A DNA stretch of 38,570 nt, from contig JAOPYO010000221.1 of assembly GCA_025964575.1 (NCBI GenBank), forward strand, positions 1 to 38,570, given 5' to 3'. Origin of the DNA: Actinomycetes bacterium. Its GTDB lineage: Bacteria > Actinomycetota > Actinomycetes > Streptosporangiales > Streptosporangiaceae. Below are positions 24,599 through 33,154 of this stretch, in pieces. The notes under the pieces were generated by a model. It had not been told where the DNA came from. It made no database searches and worked only from the letters and a program-made list of their open reading frames with translations. Position 1 is the first letter of the stretch; each line of letters begins with the position of its first letter. The translations under genes were made by a program, and so were the position numbers.

Positions 24599-25521
24599 CA
24601 GGTCCCCGCCGTGGAGTGGAAGTCAAGGCCGATGTCGAGCGCGGACGCGGAATGTGTCAGCGCGCCGACGGCAAGATAGTCCACGCCGGTCACAGCCACA
24701 TCTCGGGCTCGGTCCACAGTAAGCCCACCGCTCGCCTCCAGCTCCGCCAACCGTGTGTCTTGCCCCGCTGGCGCGGCGTTTCCCCTGTCCTGCCCGCCAC
24801 TCCCGTGTACGAGGCGGACGGCTTCCGTCATCTCGGCAAGACTCATGTTGTCCAGCAGGATCGACGTGGCACCCACGGCGAGGGCCTCTTCGACCTGGGC
24901 AAGAGTGTCGCATTCGACCTGAATATGCAGGTCAGGGAATCGACCTCGGATCGCCTCGTACGCCTTGGTCACCGAGCCGGCGGCGGCGACGTGGTTGTCC
25001 TTGATCAGGGCGGCGTCCTGCAGGCCCATCCGGTGGTTGACCCCGCCGCCCTGCCGGACCGCGTACTTCTGCAGCCGACGCAGCCCCGGGAGCGTCTTGC
25101 GGGTGTCCCGCACCCGCGCCTTGGTGCCGTCGATCGCATCCACCCAGCGCCGGGTGGCCGTCGCGATTCCCGACAGGTGCGTGAGCAGATTCAGGGCCGT
25201 ACGCTCTGCGCGCAGCACCGCCCGGGTCGGCCCTTCGACCGTCAGCAGCACCTGCCCGGCCTGTACGAGGTCGCCGTCGGCCGCCTCGGCCCGTACGACG
25301 CGTATGCCCAGCAGCTCGAAGACGACCTCGGCCACCGGGATCCCGGCGACGACACCCGCCTGGCGGGCGGTGAAGTCCGCGGCCACGCTCTCACTCGTGA
25401 TGATCGGCTCACTGGTGACGTCGACCTCGCCGTCCTCGGCCAAGGCGACCCGTACCACGTTTTCCACAGCCTGTGGATCAAGCCCAGCGGCGCTGAGCCG
25501 CCCCTCCAACTCCGGCGTCAT
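24598..25521 (-). CDS. nadC: Nicotinate-nucleotide pyrophosphorylase (quinolinate phosphoribosyltransferase)
   Basis: The 307-residue protein converts quinolinate and PRPP to nicotinate mononucleotide. Family segments are ALAEDGEVDVTSEPI, LNLLTHLSGIATATRRWVDAI, RDTRKTLPGLRRLQKYAVRQGGGVNHRMGL (PRPP and quinolinate contacts), IKDNHVAAAGSV, QVECDTLAQVEEAL and VDYLAVGALTHSASALDIGLDF. Between LLDNM and LEASGGL an extra stretch of about 20 Gly/Gln/Asp-rich residues (HGSGGQDRGNAAPAGQD) makes it longer than most members. Its start overlaps the nadB 3' end by 44 bp. ATG 25521 follows GGAGAG. Confidence 0.95.
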   Translation of the reverse strand: MTPELEGRLSAAGLDPQAVENVVRVALAEDGEVDVTSEPIITSESVAADFTARQAGVVAGIPVAEVVFELLGIRVVRAEAADGDLVQAGQVLLTVEGPTRAVLRAERTALNLLTHLSGIATATRRWVDAIDGTKARVRDTRKTLPGLRRLQKYAVRQGGGVNHRMGLQDAALIKDNHVAAAGSVTKAYEAIRGRFPDLHIQVECDTLAQVEEALAVGATSILLDNMSLAEMTEAVRLVHGSGGQDRGNAAPAGQDTRLAELEASGGLTVDRARDVAVTGVDYLAVGALTHSASALDIGLDFHSTAGT

Positions 25522-27223
25522 CTTCTCTCCGTTCGTTCCGGGGTTCGTAGGTGGGTTCGTAGGTGGTGGTGAGATCGTCGCCTAGGCGGGTGACGAGGTG
25601 GCCGAGCCAGGCCTGGTCGTCGCGGTCGGGGAAGTCTTCGCGCCAGTGGCTGCCGCGGGTCTCCTCGCGCCGTTTGGCGGCCGCCACGATCGCCGTCGCC
25701 ACCACGTGCAGGTTGGTGGCCTCCCAGGCCTCGACGCACGGCTCGGTAGTCCTGCGGCTCGTCAGCCCGGCGAGCTCCTTCTCCGCTACAGCCAGCCCGT
25801 CGGCACTGCGGAGCACCCCCGAGTGAGCCGACATGATCCGCTGCACCTCCGCCCGCACCCCCTCACCCAGCGCCCCCTCACTCGCCGATCTTGAGGTGAG
25901 CCACGTATCAGGTACCCGCGAAAGGTGGCTCACCTCAAGATCGGCGGGGAGGGCTTCGGCGATGCGGTGCGCGAAAACGAGGCCCTCGAGAAGGGAGTTG
26001 GACGCGAGCCGGTTGGCGCCGTGGACACCGGTGCAGGCGACCTCGCCACAGGCATAGAGCCCGGGAACGGACGTACGGCCGGTCAGGTCGGTGTGGACGC
26101 CGCCGCTGGCGTAGTGCGCGGCAGGCACTACCGGAATCGGCTCGGTGACCGGGTCGATGCCGTGCTGCCGGCAGTTGGCCAGGATGGTCGGGAAGCGTTC
26201 CTCCCACACGCGCGCACCGAGATGCCGCCCGTCCAGGAAGACATGCGACGCCCCGGTCTCCCGCATCCGAGTCATGATCCCCTTGGCCACCACATCGCGC
26301 GGGGCGAGTTCGGCGAGCTCGTGCCGCCCGGTCATGAACCTGGTGCCCTCGGCGTCGATGAGGTGAGCCCCCTCGCCACGGACCGCCTCGGAGATGAGGG
26401 GCTGCTGGCCCCGGGCGCTCTCGCCCAGCCAGAGCACGGTCGGATGGAACTGTACGAACTCCAGATCGGTGACCGCGGCTCCGGCCCGTAGCGCCAGCGC
26501 GACGCCGTCACCGGTGGACACCTCGGGGTTGGTGGTCGCGGCGAACACCTGGCCGAGTCCGCCGGTGGCGAGGACCACCGCGCGGGCCCGCACGGCTCCC
26601 ACGCCGTCGCGCTGTCCCTCGCCCATGACGTGCAGGGTCACCCCCGCCGCCCGGCCGTCCGCGGAGCGCAGCAGGTCGAGCACCAGCGCATGCTCGATGA
26701 CCTCGATGCCTTCGGACTTGGTGAGCGCGGCGAGCAGGGCCCGGCTGATCTCCGCTCCGGTCGCGTCCCCGCCGGCGTGCGCGATGCGCCGCTTGAGGTG
26801 GCCGCCCTCACGGGTCAGCGCCACGCTGCCGTCGGAGGCCCGGTCGAAGTGGGCGCCCAGATCCATGAGCCGGCGTACGGCGTCCGGCCCCTCGGTCACC
26901 AGGGCCCGTACGGCGTCGACGTCGCAGAGCCCGACACCCGCGGTGAGGGTGTCTCGCAGATGCTCTTCAGGGCTGTCGTCGGGGGCCAGGGCGGCGGCGA
27001 TGCCACCCTGCGCCCACCGCGTGGAGCCCTCGTCGAGCAGCGCCTTGGTGACGAGCAGCACCCGGCAGTGGGCACCGGACCTCGCCAGGGGGGTGGAGGC
27101 GATGCGCAGCGCCGTGACCAGCCCGGCGATGCCAGAGCCGATCACGACCACGTCGGTGTCCCGCGTCCAGCCGGGTTCCGGTGCGGCCAGACGCGCGGGA
27201 AGGGGAAGCTGAGTGGGGCCCAT
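25478..27223 (-). CDS. nadB: L-aspartate oxidase
   Basis: The 581-residue FAD enzyme oxidises L-aspartate to iminoaspartate for quinolinate synthesis with NadA. It has the FAD Rossmann motif VVVIGSGIAGLVTALRIA (about 25-42), the family motif STRWAQGGIAAAL, the active-site region LEFVQFHPTVLW, HYASGGVHTDLTGRTSVPGLYACGE and GANRLASNSLLEGLVF. A C-terminal helical domain follows. Residues about 426-447 lie in a perfect inverted repeat read in frame. The C-terminus has a duplicated TYEP, and the last 44 bp overlap nadC. nadA is not in the window. Confidence 0.95.
   Translation of the reverse strand: MGPTQLPLPARLAAPEPGWTRDTDVVVIGSGIAGLVTALRIASTPLARSGAHCRVLLVTKALLDEGSTRWAQGGIAAALAPDDSPEEHLRDTLTAGVGLCDVDAVRALVTEGPDAVRRLMDLGAHFDRASDGSVALTREGGHLKRRIAHAGGDATGAEISRALLAALTKSEGIEVIEHALVLDLLRSADGRAAGVTLHVMGEGQRDGVGAVRARAVVLATGGLGQVFAATTNPEVSTGDGVALALRAGAAVTDLEFVQFHPTVLWLGESARGQQPLISEAVRGEGAHLIDAEGTRFMTGRHELAELAPRDVVAKGIMTRMRETGASHVFLDGRHLGARVWEERFPTILANCRQHGIDPVTEPIPVVPAAHYASGGVHTDLTGRTSVPGLYACGEVACTGVHGANRLASNSLLEGLVFAHRIAEALPADLEVSHLSRVPDTWLTSRSASEGALGEGVRAEVQRIMSAHSGVLRSADGLAVAEKELAGLTSRRTTEPCVEAWEATNLHVVATAIVAAAKRREETRGSHWREDFPDRDDQAWLGHLVTRLGDDLTTTYEPTYEPRNERREDDAGVGGAAQRRWA
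25542..25565 (-). repeat. 12-bp tandem duplication at the nadB 3' end
   Basis: GGTTCGTAGGTG occurs twice in a row (plus strand) and codes for the TYEP-TYEP tail of NadB, just upstream of the region overlapping nadC. Confidence 0.85.
25883..25946 (-). repeat. Perfect 22-bp inverted repeat inside nadB
   Basis: Arms 25883-25904 and 25925-25946 are exact reverse complements with a 20-base loop. The element is read in frame as a segment around DLEVSHLSRVPDTWLTSRSA, in the linker before the C-terminal helical domain. It looks like a palindromic element that landed in a coding sequence. Confidence 0.95.
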
Positions 27224-27250
27224 GTGCCCTCCTCGGGGGCGGCATTTCTC

Positions 27251-27261
27251 GTCATTCTGAC
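27251..27261. promoter_or_regulatory. Short palindrome upstream of nadB
   Basis: GTCATTCTGAC (4-bp arms, 3-bp centre) lies in the 81-bp gap between panD and nadB, in a locally AT-rich stretch. It could be part of an operator for a NAD-synthesis regulator such as NrtR; the match is too short to assign. Confidence 0.3.
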
Positions 27262-27304
27262 ATTAACCCCCATCCGGTCACGCGCCCACCCCCGCCGGAA
27301 GGGC

Positions 27305-27718
27305 TCAGCAGACGAGATCGCCGCGGACCTCCGTGGCGCCCGGGACCGGCTCGGCCAGATCGGAACCGAGATCGATGATCTTGTTAGAGGCGTCGACATG
27401 GACCACACGCGGCTGGAAGGTCCGGGCCTCGTCGTCGCTCATCGACGCGTAGCTGATGATGATCACCAGGTCGGCGGGCTGGACCAGATGGGCGGCCGCG
27501 CCATTGATCCCGATCACCCCGGTGCCACGAGGACCCTCGATGACGTAGGTCTCCAGCCGGGCGCCGTTGGTGATGTCAACGATCTGGACCTGCTCACCGG
27601 GCAGCAGGTCGGCGGCGTCCATGAGGTCCTGGTCGATGGTGACCGAGCCGACATAGTACAGATCGGCCTGGGTCACCGTGCAACGATGGATCTTCGACTT
27701 GAACATGGTCCGGAACAT
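27305..27718 (-). CDS. panD: Aspartate 1-decarboxylase
   Basis: The 137-residue proenzyme makes beta-alanine from L-aspartate. Gly24-Ser25 in the YVGSVTID context is the self-cleavage site that generates the pyruvoyl group. Other family segments are [44 protein letters not shown] and [11 protein letters not shown]. Beta-alanine is then joined to pantoate by PanC, whose gene lies 16 bp upstream. The C-terminus is like that of mycobacterial PanD. Confidence 0.97.
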   Translation of the reverse strand: MFRTMFKSKIHRCTVTQADLYYVGSVTIDQDLMDAADLLPGEQVQIVDITNGARLETYVIEGPRGTGVIGINGAAAHLVQPADLVIIISYASMSDDEARTFQPRVVHVDASNKIIDLGSDLAEPVPGATEVRGDLVC

Positions 27719-27734
27719 CGGGCCCTCCCAAAAT

Positions 27735-28616
27735 TCATCCCTCAGGGGGGAACCCGAGGATCACGTTGTCGATCAGGTGGGTGGTGCCGACCCGGCCGGC
27801 AACGGCGAGGACGGCCGTCCCCGTGTAGGTCTCGTCCACCTCGGTGAAGGTGTCCTGGTCGACCAGCACGAGGTAGTCCAGTTCCAGCGGCGGATCGGCC
27901 TTCACCGCCTCGTCGAGGATGGTCTGCGCGGCCCGGACGACCTCATGGGGACCGGCCGGGACAGCCTGCGTGCCGACCCATAGCGCCCGGGACAGGGCCA
28001 GGGCGGTCGCCCGTTCGGTGGTGGACAGGAAACGGTTGCGGCTGGACAGCGCCAGCCCGTCCGGCTCGCGTACGGTCGGGCAGCCCACGACCTCCACCGG
28101 CAGTTCCAGGTCGGCGACCATTCGCCGGATGACGGCCAGTTGCTGGGCATCCTTCTCGCCGAACACCGCGACTTCGGGGCGGATGAGATTGAACAGCTTC
28201 ATGACGATCGTCAGGACACCGTCGAAGTGCCCCGGCCGACAGGCCCCTTCGACGATCGTGCCCATCCGGCCGGAGCTGACCGTGACCTCCGGCTCGCGCG
28301 GATAGATCATGTCCTGGGTCGGCACGAACACGACCTCGGCACCCTCCTCGCGGCAGACGGCCAGATCGGCCTCGAGGGTCCGGGGGTAGCGGTCGAGATC
28401 CTCGTTCGGCCCGAACTGCAGCGGGTTGACGAAGATGCTCACAAAGACCACATCGCCGAGCTCGCGGGCCTTGCGGATCAGTGAGCGGTGCCCTTCGTGC
28501 AAGGCCCCCATGGTCGCCACGAACGCCACCCGGCGCCCGTCCGCCTGTGCCCTGGCCCGCGCAGAGTCGAGCTTGCCCAGATCGTCCGCAAGGAACACGG
28601 ATGCTTCCACCCTCAT
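27735..28616 (-). CDS. panC: Pantothenate synthetase
   Basis: The 293-residue protein joins pantoate and beta-alanine with ATP to form pantothenate. It has the nucleotide HxGH motif (MGALHEGH, His40 and His43), [20 protein letters not shown], the pantoate site [33 protein letters not shown], and the KMSKS-like [11 protein letters not shown] 28616 lies 14 bp after the stop of the DUF2520 gene and panD follows 16 bp later, so the three genes form an operon. Confidence 0.97.
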   Translation of the reverse strand: MRVEASVFLADDLGKLDSARARAQADGRRVAFVATMGALHEGHRSLIRKARELGDVVFVSIFVNPLQFGPNEDLDRYPRTLEADLAVCREEGAEVVFVPTQDMIYPREPEVTVSSGRMGTIVEGACRPGHFDGVLTIVMKLFNLIRPEVAVFGEKDAQQLAVIRRMVADLELPVEVVGCPTVREPDGLALSSRNRFLSTTERATALALSRALWVGTQAVPAGPHEVVRAAQTILDEAVKADPPLELDYLVLVDQDTFTEVDETYTGTAVLAVAGRVGTTHLIDNVILGFPPEG

Positions 28617-28630
28617 GACTCGGCTCCCTT

Positions 28631-29524
28631 TCAGTCCGCCAATACTTCGAGAAGCCGCTCGGCATCCTCAGGTTTGAGCAGTCCGGCGGCGAGGGCCCGG
28701 TCGGCGGTCAGCCGGGCCAGCGCGACGTACGCCCGTAGGCCTTCGGGCGACACCTGGCCCAGCTCGGCGATGTGTTCGGCGACCGTTCCCGCGTCGCCTC
28801 GCGCCACCGGGCCGGTCAGCCCGGCCATGCCGAGCCGCAATGCGTTGTCGAGGGCGGCGCCGAGCAGCGGGCCCAGCATCGCGCTCGGGTTCTCGACTCC
28901 CACGCTCCGCAGCAGGCCCATCGATTCCACGACCAGGGTGACGAGGTGGTTGGCGCCGCCGGTCAGGGCCGCGTGATAGAGGGTGCGCTTGTCTTCGGGG
29001 ATCCAGACGGGTTCGCCGCCCATCTCCATCACCAGCGCCTCGGCAACGGGTCGCAGCTGGTCCGGGGAGGTGATACCGAAGGAGATGCCGGCCAACCGGT
29101 GCAGATCGTCGGTGCGGCCGGTGAAGGTCATGACGGGGTGCAGGGCCAGGGGCAGCCCACCGGCCCGCGTGGCCGGGGCGAGCACGGTCACACCGTGCCG
29201 CCCGCTGGCATGCGCGATCAGCTTGCCCGCGACCGGGACGCCCGTCGCGATCAGCCCTCCGACCAGATCGGGCAGCACGTCGTCGGGCACCGTCAGAAGC
29301 ACGAGGTCCGCGGCCTCCACGACCTCTTGCGGCGTCATGAGGGCGACACCGGGGAGCCGCTCCGCGGCCCGTGTGCGGGAGACGTCGGAGACGGCGGCGG
29401 CCGCCACGACGCGATGCCCGGCGAGATTCAGCGCCGCTCCGAGCGTGGTGCCGACCCGTCCCGCACCGACCACGCCCACCGCCAGCCGGCCCGGCCGGTT
29501 CTCGGGTGACATGGCTGAAGGCAT
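28631..29524 (-). CDS. Rossmann-like and DUF2520 domain protein
   Basis: The 297-residue protein has an N-terminal NAD(P)-binding fold (VGVVGAGRVGTTLGAAL, glycines 20-25) and a C-terminal DUF2520 helical domain (HPVMTFTGRTDDLHRLAGISFGI onward, with ALTGGANHLVTL). It corresponds to M. tuberculosis Rv3603c, also directly upstream of panC. It resembles ketopantoate reductases and 6-phosphogluconate-dehydrogenase-like enzymes, so it may supply pantoate, but this is not shown. ATG 29524 is chosen because it is close to the Rossmann strand; an open frame continues upstream to 29662. Confidence 0.85.
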   Translation of the reverse strand: MPSAMSPENRPGRLAVGVVGAGRVGTTLGAALNLAGHRVVAAAAVSDVSRTRAAERLPGVALMTPQEVVEAADLVLLTVPDDVLPDLVGGLIATGVPVAGKLIAHASGRHGVTVLAPATRAGGLPLALHPVMTFTGRTDDLHRLAGISFGITSPDQLRPVAEALVMEMGGEPVWIPEDKRTLYHAALTGGANHLVTLVVESMGLLRSVGVENPSAMLGPLLGAALDNALRLGMAGLTGPVARGDAGTVAEHIAELGQVSPEGLRAYVALARLTADRALAAGLLKPEDAERLLEVLAD

Positions 29525-29697
29525 CTCGTAGTCCAATTCGTTCCAGTCCTCATCAGGGGTACCGGACGGTGCAGGGACCCAGATTACCCGCGCCGGAACC
29601 GGCAGCGCTCGGCGGGCGGTTCGCCGCCACCCGTAACGTACAGGTGGTGATGGGACGACCATGTGTCAACGCCGAGTGGACTGGCCCGGGCGACGGC

Positions 29698-29730
29698 GAG
29701 GCGCCGGAGCCAGCGGAGCCCCGGCGCCTC
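29698..29730 (-). terminator. Terminator after the chaplin gene
   Basis: GAGGCGCCGG and CCGGCGCCTC form a perfect 10-bp stem with a 13-base loop, 42 bases beyond the chaplin stop on the minus strand. Confidence 0.65.
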
Positions 29731-29771
29731 AGCCGTTCGATCAGAGGGCACGCACGGGGCGTGCCGCGCGA

Positions 29772-30026
29772 TCAGTGGTGCTGACCGCCGCCGACCGACG
29801 CACCGCCCTTGCACCCGGCGCCGGCCACGCCGATGACCGCCACGGCGTTGCCGCAGACGTTGATCGGGACCGAGATCGGGATGATGACCTGATTACCGCC
29901 CAGGACACTTCCGTCCCCGCTCGTGTGGAGACCGCCGCCGCCCCCGGCGAAGGCCGGAGCGGACATCATCATCACTCCGCCGGCGGCGATCGCCATCAGC
30001 CCGGTTGCTGCGAACTTCTTGAGCAT
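29772..30026 (-). CDS. Chaplin-family secreted hydrophobic protein
   Basis: The 84-residue protein has a signal peptide (1-27, ending APAFA) and one chaplin domain (SGDGSVLGGNQVIIPISVPI, then NVCGNAVAVIGVAGAGC, Cys58 and Cys72). Short chaplins are exported, self-assemble into amyloid-like films at air-water interfaces and coat aerial hyphae and spores. The mature protein is only about 57 residues, with Gly-rich ends and a His-His tail. GGGAGGA precedes the ATG. It shows that the host probably makes aerial hyphae. It is next to, but probably not in an operon with, the two-component system upstream. Confidence 0.9.
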   Translation of the reverse strand: MLKKFAATGLMAIAAGGVMMMSAPAFAGGGGGLHTSGDGSVLGGNQVIIPISVPINVCGNAVAVIGVAGAGCKGGASVGGGQHH

Positions 30027-30109
30027 GTGACTTCCTCCCGTACGTCAGGGCCGGACCATCCCGGTCCCTCTGTGTCGCAGCGCCGGAAAACATCCCAACG
30101 CCACGCACG

Positions 30110-30125
30110 GTAGCTATTCAGCTAC
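30110..30125. promoter_or_regulatory. Inverted repeat upstream of the chaplin gene
   Basis: GTAGCT-ATTC-AGCTAC has perfect 6-bp arms. It lies about 85 bp upstream of the chaplin start and may be an operator; the binding protein is unknown. Confidence 0.35.
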
Positions 30126-30190
30126 TCACGGGTAGGTAAAACGGTTCGGCGAGGTCGTACACGAAAGGTCATCCAAGAGCAACCGTATCG

Positions 30191-30859
30191 TTACTCTTCG
30201 TAGTTCATTTGCCCGCTCTTAATCAGGCCCGTCTCATAGGCGTAGACCACGGCTTGGACCCGATCTCGGAGGCTTAGCTTTGTCAGTATCCGTCCGACAT
30301 GTGTCTTTACCGTCGCCTCGGAGACGAACAACTGCTGCCCGACCTCCGCGTTCGACAACCCACGTGCCACCATGTGCAGCACCTCGGTCTCGCGCGCCGT
30401 CAGCGTCGCGAGCGCCGCATCCGGAACCTTCTTCTCGTCCGGCAGATGGAGGGCGAACCGATCCAGCAGCCGCCGGGTCGTGCTGGGTGCGACGACCGCG
30501 TCGCCGGAGTGCACCGCCCGGATCGCCTCGATCAACTGCACCGGGCCCGCGTCCTTGAGCAAAAACCCGCCCGCCCCCGCTTTGAGGGCCGAAAAGGCAT
30601 ACTCATCCAGGTCGAAAGTGGTCAATATTATGACCTTCGGCCCATTTGGACCGATCTGCCGGGTCGCTTCGATACCGTCCATCCGCGGCATCCGGACGTC
30701 CATGAGGACCACATCGGCCCGGGTGCCTCGCAGCAACTCCAGCGCCTGCCGGCCGTCACCGGCCTCACCCACGACGTCGATGTCGGCCTGCGCGTCGAGG
30801 ACCATGCGGAACCCGGCCCGCACCAATTCCTGGTCGTCGACCAAGACCACCCTGATCAT
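30191..30859 (-). CDS. NarL/FixJ-family response regulator
   Basis: The 222-residue protein has an N-terminal receiver domain with acidic pair Asp8/Asp9, phosphorylation site Asp54 (VLMDVRMP), the switch Thr in ILTTF and Lys in LLKDAG. A C-terminal LuxR helix-turn-helix follows (LTARETEVLHMVARGLSNAE, then VGQQLFVSEATVKTHVGRILTKL). Its ATG overlaps the stop of the histidine kinase (30856-30859), so the two are translated together as one signalling system. Targets are unknown; the chaplin gene is the nearest downstream gene. Confidence 0.95.
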   Translation of the reverse strand: MIRVVLVDDQELVRAGFRMVLDAQADIDVVGEAGDGRQALELLRGTRADVVLMDVRMPRMDGIEATRQIGPNGPKVIILTTFDLDEYAFSALKAGAGGFLLKDAGPVQLIEAIRAVHSGDAVVAPSTTRRLLDRFALHLPDEKKVPDAALATLTARETEVLHMVARGLSNAEVGQQLFVSEATVKTHVGRILTKLSLRDRVQAVVYAYETGLIKSGQMNYEE

Positions 30860-32025
30860 GCACGTGCTCCTTCGCGTAGGGGGAGCCTGGCCGCTATCTC
30901 GAAGCCGCCCCCCGTTCTCGGTCCGGTCTGGACGGTCCCGCCATAGAGCGCGACACGTTCGCGCATGCCGACCAGCCCATGACCGCGCCCGTCGTCACCC
31001 GCGGCCGCGCCTCGCCCATCGTCGGTGATCCACACCTCGATCGCATCGTCACCGTAATGCAGCCGGACGTGCCCCGCCGCGCCCGGACCCGCGTGCTTCA
31101 GCGTGTTGGTCAGCGCCTCCTGGACGATCCGGAAGAGCGTCAGCTGCATGCCCGCGGCGAGTTGCTGGGGCACTCCCCCGATCGTGAACTCCAGCGGCAG
31201 CCCGGCGGCGCGCACCTGGTCGATGAGATCGGTGAGCTGCTCCACCCCGGGCTGCGGGGCGTACGGGCCCGCGTCGTCGTTCTCCCGGAGCACCCCGAGC
31301 AGCCGACGCATCTCGGTGAGCGCCAGCCGCCCGGTGGCGGAGATCGTCTCCAGCGCCCGTTTGGCTCGCTGTGGGTCGGTGTCGATGGTGAAGGTCGCCC
31401 CGTCCGCCTGCACCACGATCACGCTCACGTTGTGCGCCACCACATCGTGCAACTCCCGGGCGATCCGGGCTCGTTCGGCCGCCATCGCGATCTGCACCTG
31501 GCTGTCGCGCTCACGCTCCAGCCGGGCCGCCCGCTCCTCCAGGCTCCGCAGGTACGCCCGACGGGTGTGGGTGTAGATCCCGAGAATCCAGATACCGACG
31601 ATGAGAACCGTGATGGCCAGCAGAAAATCGCGGTTCTGCTTCAATTCTCCGGGCGTTACGCCACCCCAACTCTGGATCACCTCCAGCACCCCGCCGAACA
31701 GGGTGACGCACACCGCCGCCAGCCCCCAGCGGAACGTACGCTCCGCGGCCACCGTGTAGAGCGCGACCAGCACCGCCACATCGGTCAGGATCACCGGGAC
31801 CTGCACCAGCCATTGGGCGAAGCAGACCAGGGCGATGAAGGCGAACACCGCCCGCGGCCAGCGGCGGCGCCAGATCAACGGCAGGCAGAGCATCAGGTTG
31901 AGCGAGGTTTGCGGGATACCCTCCAGCTGGCCGCCCAGAAACGCCAGGATCAAGATCGGCGACATGACGAGGGTGTCGACCAGTCGCTGTCTGCGGCGCC
32001 ACCACGCCCACACCGCCCTGATCAT
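30856..32025 (-). CDS. NarL-type sensor histidine kinase (HisKA_3)
   Basis: The 389-residue protein has an N-terminal membrane region with about five helices between residues 18 and 152 and hardly any outside loop. A short coiled coil (about 158-182) leads to the HisKA_3 dimerisation domain with phospho-acceptor His193 (ARIARELHDVVAHNVSVIVV). The ATPase domain has N box FRIVQEALTNTLKHA and G box GHGLVGMRERV. The design resembles DesK-like kinases that sense signals in or near the membrane. The gene is directly upstream of its response regulator. Confidence 0.95.
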   Translation of the reverse strand: MIRAVWAWWRRRQRLVDTLVMSPILILAFLGGQLEGIPQTSLNLMLCLPLIWRRRWPRAVFAFIALVCFAQWLVQVPVILTDVAVLVALYTVAAERTFRWGLAAVCVTLFGGVLEVIQSWGGVTPGELKQNRDFLLAITVLIVGIWILGIYTHTRRAYLRSLEERAARLERERDSQVQIAMAAERARIARELHDVVAHNVSVIVVQADGATFTIDTDPQRAKRALETISATGRLALTEMRRLLGVLRENDDAGPYAPQPGVEQLTDLIDQVRAAGLPLEFTIGGVPQQLAAGMQLTLFRIVQEALTNTLKHAGPGAAGHVRLHYGDDAIEVWITDDGRGAAAGDDGRGHGLVGMRERVALYGGTVQTGPRTGGGFEIAARLPLREGARA

Positions 32026-32124
32026 CCCCTTAGAGTACGTTCACCGAGGTCAGTTCACCTCCGACCCTGGTCTGACTCGATGTACGACCCCAGGATGGTC
32101 AGGGGAGAAGCGGCCGGCGCGCGG

Positions 32125-32130
32125 TAGCCT
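32125..32130 (+). promoter_or_regulatory. -10 box for a probable leaderless methyltransferase transcript
   Basis: TAGCCT lies exactly 7 bases before the GTG at 32138. No Shine-Dalgarno sequence is seen, so the message is probably leaderless. Confidence 0.5.
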
Positions 32131-32137
32131 CACCCTC

Positions 32138-33142
32138 GTGGCTAGTGCGAACGCGGCGACCTGGCGCACCGCTATGGAACGGGCCCTGTACGGCGAGGCC
32201 GGCTTTTATCGCCGGGAACGGCCCGCCGCGCACTTCCGTACCTCCGTGCACGCCTCCGCCCGCTACGCCGATGCCTTCGCCCGGCTGCTCATCTCCGTAG
32301 ATGAGGCGCTCGGCCACCCGCCCCGGCTGGATCTCGTCGACGTCGGTGCCGGATGCGGCAGCCTGCTCGCCCAGATCCGCTCCGCCGTCCCCGCCGAGTT
32401 GGCCGTACGGCTCGCTCCGACGGCCGTCGAGGTGTCCGCCCGCCCCCCGGAACTGCCCGCGGAGATCGGCTGGCTCCCCGAACCGCCCGAGGAGATCACC
32501 GGTCTGGTCGTGGCCAACGAGTGGCTGGACAACGTGCCTCTCGACGTGGTCGAGCTGACCCCTTCCGGCCCGCGTGTGATGCTCGTCGACCCCCGTACCG
32601 GCGCGGAGCATCCCGGCCCCGCGCCCACTCGGGAAGACGGCGAATGGCTGGACCGCTGGTGGCCGGTGCGGGAACCCGGGGACCGCGCGGAAGTGGGCCG
32701 GACCCGGTGCCTGGCCTGGGCCTCGGTGATCTCCCGGCTGCGGCGAGGTACGGCGGTGGCCGTCGACTATTCACATGTACGGAGTGGACGCCCGGCCTAT
32801 GGGACCCTGACCGGCTATCGGGACGGGCATGTGGTGCCCGTGATCCCGGACGGCTCCTGTGACGTGACCGCCCACGTGGCCCTGGACGCCTGCGCCTCGG
32901 CAGGCCTTGAAGCCGGGGCCACCGCGAGCCTGCTGACCACCCAGCGCGCTGCCCTGCGGGCCCTGGGGCTCTCCGGCGCCCGGCCGCCGATCGAACTCGC
33001 CCACCGGGATCCCCGAGCCTATGTGGAGGCCCTCTGCGCCGCCGGGGAGGAGGCCGAGCTCATCGACCCCGCCGGCCTCGGCGGCTTCGGCTGGCTCCTC
33101 CAGTCCGTCGGCATCCCGATCCCCCTGAACGCGACGCGGTGA
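32138..33142 (+). CDS. MidA/NDUFAF7-family SAM-dependent methyltransferase
   Basis: This 334-residue protein has an N-terminal segment typical of the family (MERALYGEAGFYRRERPAAH), the SAM-binding motif LDLVDVGAGCGSLLAQI (64-80), and the family-specific VANEWLDNVPLDVVEL (125-140). The human member NDUFAF7 dimethylates an arginine of the complex I subunit NDUFS2, a NuoD homologue. A NuoD-like protein is encoded 3.4 kb away (36574-37719), which suggests but does not prove that it is the substrate. The GTG start has a -10 box 7 bases before it. It is convergent with the P450 gene, with 12 bp between. Confidence 0.85.
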   Translation: MASANAATWRTAMERALYGEAGFYRRERPAAHFRTSVHASARYADAFARLLISVDEALGHPPRLDLVDVGAGCGSLLAQIRSAVPAELAVRLAPTAVEVSARPPELPAEIGWLPEPPEEITGLVVANEWLDNVPLDVVELTPSGPRVMLVDPRTGAEHPGPAPTREDGEWLDRWWPVREPGDRAEVGRTRCLAWASVISRLRRGTAVAVDYSHVRSGRPAYGTLTGYRDGHVVPVIPDGSCDVTAHVALDACASAGLEAGATASLLTTQRAALRALGLSGARPPIELAHRDPRAYVEALCAAGEEAELIDPAGLGGFGWLLQSVGIPIPLNATR

Positions 33143-33154
33143 CTCAGACGATCA

